The notes beneath the pieces were generated by a model. The model had not been told where the DNA came from, made no database searches, and saw only the letters and a list, made by a program, of their open reading frames with translations. 64,000 nucleotides of DNA, from contig NZ_CP009159.1 in assembly GCF_000739435.1 (NCBI RefSeq), positions 2,126,001-2,190,000 on the forward strand, written 5' to 3'. The position numbers and the translations under genes are program-made. Positions 56,562 to 64,000 of this stretch are shown here, piece by piece; within the stretch, counting starts at the first letter, position 1; each line of letters begins with the position of its first letter. The DNA is from Actinobacillus suis ATCC 33415 (GTDB taxonomy: Bacteria; Pseudomonadota; Gammaproteobacteria; Enterobacterales; Pasteurellaceae).

Positions 56562-57581
56562 TTAGACAGATATCGTCACATTTTCTTTCACACGGCAGCT
56601 ACACGCTAGCACATAACCTTGTGCAATTTCTTCTTCGGTTAAATCACCAGTGTGTACCACTTCATATTCCCCACCCGTTACTTTAGTTTTACATAAACCG
56701 CATAAACCGGTGCGACAGCCGGAAACCACCGGTTGTTCTTGTGCTTCTAATGCGGCTAATAGGGTCATACCGACCGGTACTTCTGCAGTGATTTGTTTTG
56801 CACCGTTGATGGTTAAGGTGGTTTTCTTATCCGAACTGATTTCACCGGCTAAGGTGGTATTAAAGAAGGCTTCGGTAAAGAAACGATCTTCGCTCACGCC
56901 TAATTCGGTTACGATATCTTTTAACGCCACCATATAGGCTTCAGGGCCGCAGGTCATCACGGTGTAATCGCTCACATTCGGCACCGCATTTTTGATAATT
57001 TCTGCTGAAATTCGACCGCTTGCAAAGCCCTCAGTTGCTCCGACCGAAGCGTTAATCACTAAGTTGAGTTTCGGATATTTAGCTTGTAGCTCTTGCCATT
57101 CCGCTTTGAAAATTACATCTTCCGGCGAATGTACCGAATGGATAACGGTTAAGTTCACTTCCGGGCGATTTGCTAATAACCAACGAGCCATTGACATAAT
57201 CGGGGTAACACCGCTGCCAGCACCGACTAATAAGTAATTAGTCGCTAACACCTGTTGGCAAGAAAATTCGCCCATTGGGTTGGAGAACCATACTTGGTCG
57301 CCGACTTTCACGTCATTGTTGAGCCAAGTTGAACCGACCCCACCTTCAATTTCACGCACGGTAATCGACACGAAACGGCTCTCGCCCGGAGTAGAAGAAA
57401 GTGAGTAAGCACGGGTAATATGCGGTGTGTTTTTAATGCTAACTAACGCATATTGCCCCGCTTGGTATGGGTAGAAATCCTGTGCGATAAAGTTAATCGT
57501 TTTTACCTTTGGCGCTTCTTGTACGATTGAATAAACCTGTAATTCATTAATACATAAAGGGTTTTTATTGGTATTTGCCAT
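56562..57581 (-). CDS. hcr: NADH oxidoreductase for the hybrid-cluster protein
   Basis: 339 residues from ATG 57581, with AGGA upstream; the longer reading from 57617 enters a REP element. FAD domain (HITRAYSLSSTPGES; the RAYS motif), NAD domain (LLVGAGSGVTPIMSMAR) and a C-terminal plant-type 2Fe-2S domain with CRTGLCGLCKTKVTGG and a last Cys in YVLACSCR. Passes electrons from NADH to Hcp. Downstream of hcp on the same strand. Confidence 0.95.
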   Translation of the reverse strand: MANTNKNPLCINELQVYSIVQEAPKVKTINFIAQDFYPYQAGQYALVSIKNTPHITRAYSLSSTPGESRFVSITVREIEGGVGSTWLNNDVKVGDQVWFSNPMGEFSCQQVLATNYLLVGAGSGVTPIMSMARWLLANRPEVNLTVIHSVHSPEDVIFKAEWQELQAKYPKLNLVINASVGATEGFASGRISAEIIKNAVPNVSDYTVMTCGPEAYMVALKDIVTELGVSEDRFFTEAFFNTTLAGEISSDKKTTLTINGAKQITAEVPVGMTLLAALEAQEQPVVSGCRTGLCGLCKTKVTGGEYEVVHTGDLTEEEIAQGYVLACSCRVKENVTISV

Positions 57582-57606
57582 TTTAATTATTCCTTCTTGT
57601 TCTTTT

Positions 57607-57632
57607 CGGGCGGGCACTGGACCCGCCCCTAC
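57607..57632 (-). repeat. REP element copy 8, between hcp and hcr
   Basis: CGGGCGGG arm, loop CACTGGA (one base different from the other copies) and CCCGCCCCTAC. It is the only copy outside the first 7 kb, in the hcp-hcr gap. Confidence 0.85.
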
Positions 57633-57691
57633 AAGTGGTTTAAATTTGCAAAAATTTTGCGAAATTTGACCGCTCTTTTTTAATTAGCCGA

Positions 57692-59347
57692 TTATTTATT
57701 GATGATATGACCGAAATCTTGTTCAGGGGTGGTTAAACCGCTTAAACCGAATTTTTCGTGTAATAAATTCATCACGTTGTCATTTAAGAATGCTGGTTTG
57801 CTTGGGCCTGAATAAACATTTTTCACGCCAAGTGCTAATAGCGTTAATAACACGATAATCGCTTTTTGTTCGAACCAAGAAAGCACAATCGAAAGTGGCA
57901 ATTCATTTAAACCAATCCCTAATTTTTGTGAAAGCGTAACTGCTAGCATAATCGCTGAATAGGTGTCGTTACATTGACCAGCATCTAATAAGCGAGGCAA
58001 GCCGCCGTCAATCGTACCAAAGTCTAGTTTATTAAAACGGTATTTACCGCAACCGAGTGTAAGCACTGCGGTATCTTTCGGTAACGCATAGGCTAAATCG
58101 GTGTAGTAGTGGCGTTCTTCTTTATCGCCGTCACAACCGCCGATCACAAATACGTGGCTTAATTTGCCTGCTTTTACTAAATCAATTACCGCATCGGATG
58201 CGTCAATTAAGGTTTTACGACCGAAACCGACAGTAATGTAGTGTTCTAATTCGGTGTATGGGAAGCCATCACATTCCAACGCTTTTTCGATAACCGGTGC
58301 AAAGTTGTGTTTTTCTAAATGCACCACGCCCGGCCAGCCTACGATGTTACAAGTGAAGATACGATCGGCATAATCGCCCACATTCGGATCGATTAAACAG
58401 TTTGAAGTCATTACGATCGCCCCCGGGAAGCGCGCAAATTCTTTTTGTTGGTTTTGCCAGCCTGAACCGTAGTTACCGACTAAATGTTTGTATTTTTTCA
58501 GTTCCGGATAGCCATGTGCCGGTAGCATTTCACCGTGAGTGTAAACGTTGATACCTTTGCCTTCGGTTTGTTCTAATAATTCTTTTAAGTCTTTTAAATC
58601 ATGACCTGAAATTAGGATACATTTGCCTTTCACCGGACGGATATTTACCGTTGCCGGCACCGGATTACCGAAAGTTTCGGTTTCGCCGGCGTCTAACATT
58701 GCCATCACTTTAAAGTTCATTGAGCCGATAGCGAGCGACTTTTCGAGTAATTCGTTTAAATCGCTTGGTTTTGTGCCTAACCAAGCCATAAATCCGTGGT
58801 ATTCCACATATAAATCGTTATCAAATTTACCTAACACATAAGCGTGTTCTAAATAAGCCGCCGCACCTTTTAAGCCGTAAAGCGCTAATAAACGCACGCC
58901 GTGAACTTCTTCACCGATTTCCGCTCGGTCGGTATCTAACGCAAATTCTTTAGCCTGTTCGGCAAGTTGATCAATTGAAATGCCTTTGAGTTCAATATGT
59001 GCTAACGGGTGGTTGAGCGTTGGATTTGGCTCAACTTCGCTAATTGCTTTAATTAATTCGTTACGGTAAATAATCGCTTGTTGCGCATAGCCAACGATGC
59101 GATTTGAATCGAAGTTAACGTTGGTTAAGGTGGCGAAGAACGCACGAGGAGCAAAGTTGTCCGCATCGTGGTTGATAATGCCGTGTTCACGCGCTTTTAA
59201 CGCCCACGCAGACAGGCTGTGTAAGCAGGCGATTAATAAGTCTTGTAAGTCTGAAGTTTCTGCCGTTTTACCGCACATACCTTGACCGAAACTACAACCA
59301 TTTCCCACTGGGGTTACCATCGTTTGTTCACATTGAACGCAGTACAT
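57692..59347 (-). CDS. hcp: Hydroxylamine reductase / hybrid-cluster protein
   Basis: 551 residues from ATG 59347 (MYCVQCEQT), with GGAG upstream; a reading from 59413 runs through the promoter region. N-terminal cluster cysteines are in MYCVQCEQT and [12 protein letters not shown]. Hybrid-cluster ligands are in the regions [39 protein letters not shown] and [10 protein letters not shown]. Known role: reduces nitric oxide or hydroxylamine under anaerobic nitrosative stress, with Hcr as electron donor. Confidence 0.97.
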   Translation of the reverse strand: MYCVQCEQTMVTPVGNGCSFGQGMCGKTAETSDLQDLLIACLHSLSAWALKAREHGIINHDADNFAPRAFFATLTNVNFDSNRIVGYAQQAIIYRNELIKAISEVEPNPTLNHPLAHIELKGISIDQLAEQAKEFALDTDRAEIGEEVHGVRLLALYGLKGAAAYLEHAYVLGKFDNDLYVEYHGFMAWLGTKPSDLNELLEKSLAIGSMNFKVMAMLDAGETETFGNPVPATVNIRPVKGKCILISGHDLKDLKELLEQTEGKGINVYTHGEMLPAHGYPELKKYKHLVGNYGSGWQNQQKEFARFPGAIVMTSNCLIDPNVGDYADRIFTCNIVGWPGVVHLEKHNFAPVIEKALECDGFPYTELEHYITVGFGRKTLIDASDAVIDLVKAGKLSHVFVIGGCDGDKEERHYYTDLAYALPKDTAVLTLGCGKYRFNKLDFGTIDGGLPRLLDAGQCNDTYSAIMLAVTLSQKLGIGLNELPLSIVLSWFEQKAIIVLLTLLALGVKNVYSGPSKPAFLNDNVMNLLHEKFGLSGLTTPEQDFGHIINK

Positions 59348-59381
59348 AAAATCACTCCAATTTAAATAGTAAAATAAGTAA

Positions 59382-59398
59382 CCTACTAAAATAGTAGG
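59382..59398. promoter_or_regulatory. Perfect palindrome upstream of hcp, candidate operator
   Basis: CCTACTA and TAGTAGG are perfect 7-bp arms around AAA, 35 bp upstream of the hcp start codon. The size fits a repressor or activator site, possibly for a nitrosative-stress regulator, but I cannot name the protein. The remainder of the 59348-59706 gap is A/T-rich with one uptake sequence (near 59565-59575). Confidence 0.5.
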
Positions 59399-59706
59399 AA
59401 TTAATGTTCGCAATCATAGCGATAACAAAAATGGAGAAAAAGCAGAAAATTTTGGAAAATGCAGGGAATTTGATCTAGTCGTAGTTATCTACTTAAAATA
59501 GGGTATAGGTTATTTTTATTGCAAATTATTCCTAATTTTATTGGTAAAGTTTTAGTGGTTTTTGACCGCTTGTTTTGATTCTAAGCGGCATATGATAAAC
59601 TTTTAATCGATGCTGTATTTTGCATCGGAAATGATCATGTAATTTAAACGTATTGTGGCGATCAGAATTGGTCGCCTTTTATCTTCTATTTGTTAGAAAG
59701 CATTTT

Positions 59707-60777
59707 ATGAAACCGATTTATCACATTCTAGGCTCGGATATTCCACACCATAATCATACGGTGTTGAGCTTTTTCCAGAATGAACTGTTACCTCAATTAA
59801 GTGGTCAACAGCATTTCTTTTATGTTGTGGCGGAGCAGTCGTTACAGATAGCCTATCCGGATCTTGCTCTTTCTTGTTTCGATACGAAAAAAAGTATTGC
59901 TCAAGCTGTGGTACGTACAGCTCGCTTAGATAAGCAGGCACAATTTATTTTACATGGTCAGTATAATTTTCCGCTTTGGTTTGCCATTTTATCTGGAAAT
60001 TTACCCGCTTCTCGTTGCTATTGGCATATTTGGGGAGCGGATTTATATGAAGATTCAAAAGCGTGGAAGTTTAAAATGATGTATCCCGTTCGCCGTATGG
60101 CACAAAATAAATTGCCGGTGTTATGGGGAACGAAAGGGGATCTGGCTTTTGCTCACCAAAAATTGCAACGAGATCCGACACAAGACTGTGTATTATATTT
60201 TCCAACCAAAATGGCAAATCTTCAGCCTCGAGAAATTACGCCGAATCATTCGTCATTAACCATTTTATTAGGCAATTCCGGTGATCGATCCAATCGCCAT
60301 TTAGATGCATTGGTACAGCTTAAGCAGCAGTTAGGTGATCAGGTTCGCATTATTATTCCAATGGGCTATCCGGCGAACAACCAGCACTATATCGAGCAGG
60401 TAAGGCAACAAGCGGTCAAATTATTTCCGGAAAATGCAATTGAAATTCTAACGGAGCAATTGACTTTTGAAGACTATTTGGCGCTATTGGCAAAATGCGA
60501 TGCGGGTTATTTTAATTTTGAACGCCAACAGGGTATCGGGACCATCTGTTTACTGACGCAGATAAATATCCCGACGATTTTATGTCGTAACAATCCTTTT
60601 ACGCTAGATATGCAAGCGGAAAATGTTCCTTTTCTTTATAGTGAGGAGATAACGCCAGCCAAGCTTGCACAAGCTCAACAACAATTGGCAAATTTGGATA
60701 AAAGTACGATTAGCTTTTTTGCACCAAATTATCGTACGCAATGGTTAGTGCTTTTAACACAGGTAAGTGAAAAATAA
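59707..60777 (+). CDS. wecF: TDP-N-acetylfucosamine:lipid II N-acetylfucosaminyltransferase
   Basis: 356 residues from ATG 59707 (MKPIYHILGSDIPHHN); the earlier reading from 59653 is not needed. GT56 family: N-terminal SDIPHHNHTVLSFF, RCYWHIWGADLYED, LLGNSGDRSNRHLDAL and a C-terminal YFNFERQQGIGTICLL. Adds Fuc4NAc to lipid II of ECA. Begins the second ECA block, after the hcp-hcr pair. Confidence 0.94.
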   Translation: MKPIYHILGSDIPHHNHTVLSFFQNELLPQLSGQQHFFYVVAEQSLQIAYPDLALSCFDTKKSIAQAVVRTARLDKQAQFILHGQYNFPLWFAILSGNLPASRCYWHIWGADLYEDSKAWKFKMMYPVRRMAQNKLPVLWGTKGDLAFAHQKLQRDPTQDCVLYFPTKMANLQPREITPNHSSLTILLGNSGDRSNRHLDALVQLKQQLGDQVRIIIPMGYPANNQHYIEQVRQQAVKLFPENAIEILTEQLTFEDYLALLAKCDAGYFNFERQQGIGTICLLTQINIPTILCRNNPFTLDMQAENVPFLYSEEITPAKLAQAQQQLANLDKSTISFFAPNYRTQWLVLLTQVSEK

Positions 60778-60779
60778 TT

Positions 60780-62096
60780 ATGATAATGGAATATGCTTTA
60801 CTCGGTGGATTTTATATTTTGTCGGCATGGCTGCTTTTAGTGCTTTGCTATATAGCTTATAAACGAAAGCCTTTTTCTTTCCACTTATTATTTAGTGTGA
60901 TTTATTTTGTGACTTTTTATTTAGGTTTTCCGTTATCGCTAACATTATCCCTTGGGTTTGATGTTGAGCTACAAAGTACGGACAGCTTGTTGCTCACTTT
61001 ATTTAGTGCTTTATCCGGTTATCTCATCTATTACGCTATCTATCACTCTTCATTATTATCAAGAGTGGATACAAGACAACAAGCGGTCGAATTTCCACAG
61101 AAATTTGCAAAATTTGAAGCAAAAGTGACCGCTTACCTATTAGCTGGCGTTGCGATTGCGAGCTTGGTGGCGTTTATTGTAATGAATGGGCTGTTGCTAT
61201 TTAAACTTACGCAATATAACCAAATCTTTTCCGCAGCGGTAAGCGGCGTGGCTTTAAAACGCTTCTTCTATTTCTTTATTCCCGGGCTACTGATTATGTT
61301 TTTCCTATCTAACAATAAAAAAGCGTGGGTTACTTTTCTGATCTGCGGCGTAGCATTTGGATTGCTGACTTATCTAGCCGTGGGTGGCACCAGAGCCAAT
61401 ATGGCATTGGCATTTGTGTTGTTCTTTTTTATTGGTCTTTATAAACGCTACCTTAGCTTTAAATGGTTAGTGATGGCGGGAGTGGCGATGATCGGTGCAA
61501 TGTTTGTCTTAGCACTGGTACGTTACGGCTTGAATGTTAGCGGTAAAGAAGCATTATTTACTTTCTTATATTTAACACGCGACACCTTCTCGCCGTGGGA
61601 AAATGTTGCCTTAATTTTAGATCAACCGATGGAACATCAGGGATTGATGCCGATAGTGCGAGATTTTTATGTGTATATTCCTAAATGGCTATGGTTGGAC
61701 AGACCGGACTATGTTTTAAATACGGCAAATTATTTTACGTGGGAGATATTAGGTAATTTTTCCGGGTTGGCGATTTCGCCGACGCTCTTAGGCTCTTTCT
61801 ATATTATGGGCGGCTTTCCAATGATCGCTTTAGGTATGGCATTTATTGGCTTACTTATTAAAGCTTTCGATAGATTACTGGATTATGGCAGAACACATTC
61901 TCAATGCAGCAAAGCGGCAATTATTCAGGCTTATTGCTTTGCCAATGTATTCAATATCATTGTGTTAGTTAGAGAAGGGAGCGATGCTTTCTTTTCTCGA
62001 TTCGGTTTTTTCAGTGTGATTTTTGCGTTATGTTGGGGAATCGCTTATCTGGTTAGTTCGCTTGCTAACAACACTAAACATATAAAAGAAGGTTAA
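60780..62096 (+). CDS. wzyE: ECA polymerase
   Basis: 438 residues with about eleven hydrophobic segments. The long loop with [19 protein letters not shown] and the earlier [15 protein letters not shown] are typical of WzyE. Polymerises the ECA trisaccharide in the periplasm. Starts two bases after the wecF stop and is followed by wecG with a one-base gap. Confidence 0.93.
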   Translation: MIMEYALLGGFYILSAWLLLVLCYIAYKRKPFSFHLLFSVIYFVTFYLGFPLSLTLSLGFDVELQSTDSLLLTLFSALSGYLIYYAIYHSSLLSRVDTRQQAVEFPQKFAKFEAKVTAYLLAGVAIASLVAFIVMNGLLLFKLTQYNQIFSAAVSGVALKRFFYFFIPGLLIMFFLSNNKKAWVTFLICGVAFGLLTYLAVGGTRANMALAFVLFFFIGLYKRYLSFKWLVMAGVAMIGAMFVLALVRYGLNVSGKEALFTFLYLTRDTFSPWENVALILDQPMEHQGLMPIVRDFYVYIPKWLWLDRPDYVLNTANYFTWEILGNFSGLAISPTLLGSFYIMGGFPMIALGMAFIGLLIKAFDRLLDYGRTHSQCSKAAIIQAYCFANVFNIIVLVREGSDAFFSRFGFFSVIFALCWGIAYLVSSLANNTKHIKEG

Positions 62097-62097
62097 T

Positions 62098-62823
62098 ATG
62101 ATACAAAGCGTCACAATAAGAAGCATTGAATTACTGGCAGTAAAAGACAAAATGACCTTTGTAGAGTTTTTAATGAACCAGCAAGCGGTCAAAACCGGCA
62201 AATTAATTGCAATTAATGCGGAAAAACTCATTATCAGCGAACAGCAACCAAAGATTCGCACACTGCTGGATAATGCAGAGTACAAATATGCGGACGGTAT
62301 TAGTATTGTCCGTTCCATTAAAAAGAAATATCCGAATATACAAGAAATCGAAAGAGTTGCCGGTGCCGATTTATGGGAAGCGCTGATGCAGAAAGCCGGC
62401 GAGTTAGCGGTTCCGGTATTTTTAGTGGGAAGCACAGCGGATACATTGGCAAAAGTACAGCAAAAATTAACCGCTTGGAATGTCAATATTGTCGGGTCAC
62501 AAGACGGCTACTTTAAAGCGGAAGATGAAGATGCACTAATTGAACGAATTCATCAGAGCGGGGCAAAGTTTGTGAGTGTCGCAATGGGTTCACCGAAACA
62601 AGAACTTTTTATGCAAAAAGCTCAACAAGCCCATCCTGATTGCTTATATATGGGTGTAGGCGGCACTTATGACGTATTTACCGGTAAAGTTAAACGTGCA
62701 CCTAAACTTTGGCAAGATCTTGGCTTAGAATGGTTGTATCGTTTATTAAGCCAGCCGACACGTTGGCGACGTCAATTAAATTTACTTCGCTTTGCATATT
62801 ACTACTACACGAAACAGCTATAA
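62098..62823 (+). CDS. wecG: UDP-N-acetyl-D-mannosaminuronic acid transferase
   Basis: 241 residues, GT26 (WecG/TagA). [49 protein letters not shown] and the [14 protein letters not shown] region with [17 protein letters not shown]. Adds ManNAcA to lipid I. Last ECA gene; about 90 bp further downstream the rRNA/tRNA promoter begins, and I see no clear terminator between. Confidence 0.95.
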   Translation: MIQSVTIRSIELLAVKDKMTFVEFLMNQQAVKTGKLIAINAEKLIISEQQPKIRTLLDNAEYKYADGISIVRSIKKKYPNIQEIERVAGADLWEALMQKAGELAVPVFLVGSTADTLAKVQQKLTAWNVNIVGSQDGYFKAEDEDALIERIHQSGAKFVSVAMGSPKQELFMQKAQQAHPDCLYMGVGGTYDVFTGKVKRAPKLWQDLGLEWLYRLLSQPTRWRRQLNLLRFAYYYYTKQL

Positions 62824-62909
62824 AAAGCAGCAAAATTGACAATTATTATTCATTTTGAATAAATTAAAAGCAGGCAAACATGTTTTTGTAACTTTTTTTA
62901 AAAAAGTGC

Positions 62910-62936
62910 TAGACAAGGTAAGGTGAAATCTATAAT
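62910..62936 (+). promoter_or_regulatory. tRNA/rRNA operon promoter
   Basis: TAGACA (62910-62915) and TATAAT (62931-62936), 15 bp apart; taking TAATAT as the -10 gives 17 bp. It is followed by a GC-rich ACGCCTCC discriminator, as found in stringently controlled rRNA promoters. It lies 47 bp before the first tRNA. Confidence 0.7.
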
Positions 62937-62982
62937 ATACGCCTCCGTTGCGACGCACTAAACAAAACGATGAAAATCGTAA

Positions 62983-63059
<77 letters not shown>

Positions 63060-63089
63060 GTGGTCAAAAGCAATATTCAATCGGCAATG

Positions 63090-63165
63090 GTGGCTATAGC
63101 TCAGTTGGTAGAGCCCCGGATTGTGATTCCGGTTGTCGTGAGTTCGAGTCTCATTAGCCACCCCA
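63090..63165 (+). tRNA. tRNA-His (GTG anticodon)
   Basis: 76 bases, acceptor GTGGCTA/TAGCCAC, anticodon GTG in ATTGTGATT, GTTCGAGTC T-loop and encoded CCA. A G at 63089 can provide the G-1 specific to tRNA-His. Confidence 0.96.
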
Positions 63166-63193
63166 TTTAAAACATACTCTTATGAGTAACTGA

Positions 63194-63270
63194 CGGCGAG
63201 TAGCGCAGCTTGGTAGCGCAACTGGTTTGGGACCAGTGGGTCGTAGGTTCAAATCCTATCTCGCCGACCA
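63194..63270 (+). tRNA. tRNA-Pro (TGG anticodon)
   Basis: 77 bases, acceptor CGGCGAG/CTCGCCG, anticodon TGG in TTTGGGA, GTTCAAATC T-loop and encoded CCA. The rRNA leader follows directly. Confidence 0.96.
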
Positions 63271-63280
63271 CTTTATTTTT

Positions 63281-63320
63281 TGTTCTTTAACAATTTATCA
63301 GACAATCTGTGTGGGCACTT
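63281..63320 (+). promoter_or_regulatory. rRNA leader antitermination region (boxA)
   Basis: TGTTCTTTAACAATTTATCA matches the boxA stretch of gammaproteobacterial rrn leaders, followed by GACAATCTGTGTGGGCAC. It begins 11 bp after tRNA-Pro. No promoter with convincing -35 and -10 boxes is visible between it and 16S, which suggests the tRNAs and rRNA share one transcript. Confidence 0.8.
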
Positions 63321-63452
63321 GTTGATTGACTTAATTGAAAAAATATTTTTGATTTTGAAGTCTTAATAGGTGCTTAAACTAGAAATTCATTTTTACTTTT
63401 GAAGTAATATGTAAACTTTAGCTAAGCAGTTTATTGAGCGATTAAACTTTTT

Positions 63453-64000
<548 letters not shown>

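Noticed and set aside
59348-59706. FNR box upstream of hcp
   Set aside because: Only a half-site (TTGAT) near 59470 was found, with no matching second half.

Overview
The window comes from a gammaproteobacterium of the family Pasteurellaceae, most likely Actinobacillus sensu stricto. The main evidence is the many copies of the Apl-type DNA uptake signal (core ACAAGCGGT), often as inverted pairs acting as terminators. Supporting evidence is the Pasteurellaceae-like set of rpoBC, nan/nag, comM with a CRP-S site, menD/menH and hcp/hcr genes, and a typical rrn leader.

Layout. (1) 1-22.6 kb, all on + : a large lipid/pigment cluster that combines aryl polyene (APE) genes (KR, ketosynthases, chain-length-factor-like proteins, three carrier proteins, two AMP-ligases, a fused dehydratase, acyltransferases, GT2, thioesterase, LolA-like and MMPL proteins) with dialkylresorcinol-type genes (DarA-like and DarB-like), a BtrH-type protein and an ABC exporter. 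Its left end is outside the window. It also holds an AT-rich HEPN-like gene, a REP-associated tyrosine transposase (RAYT) and seven of the eight REP copies seen. (2) 22.6-32.8 kb: L10 leader, rplJ-rplL, a promoter with a terminator-like hairpin, then rpoB-rpoC. (3) 32.8-37.6 kb, minus strand: an AT-rich orphan resembling TIGR04141/DUF6119 proteins, a periplasmic 5'-nucleotidase and a UbiF-like hydroxylase. (4) 37.7-41.8 kb: comM with a CRP-S competence promoter, then menD-menH on the minus strand. (5) 42.0-47.2 kb: a CRP-controlled sialic acid operon (SGNH hydrolase, nanE, nanK, nanA, nagB, nagA). (6) 47.3-48.6 kb: hemL, then a gene-free stretch with two inverted repeats. (7) 49.0-62.8 kb: enterobacterial common antigen (ECA) genes wecA-wzzE-wecB-wecC-wecD-wecE-wzxE and wecF-wzyE-wecG, split by a minus-strand hcp-hcr pair. 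(8) 62.9-64.0 kb: a stringent-type promoter, tRNA-Arg, tRNA-His and tRNA-Pro, the boxA leader and the 5' end of 16S rRNA.

How the genes fit together. The first cluster can load an aryl starter (AMP-ligases and carrier proteins), extend and dehydrate it (KS/CLF, KR, DH), possibly condense acyl chains to an alkylresorcinol (DarA/DarB), attach the product to a lipid or sugar (acyltransferases, GT2, BtrH-like) and move it to the envelope (ABC, LolA-like, MMPL). This is a flexirubin-like logic inferred from gene content. The nan-nag operon converts sialic acid to fructose-6-phosphate. The wec genes make ECA, but rmlA/rmlB are not in this window. Functions are assigned by reading motifs; no database search was run.
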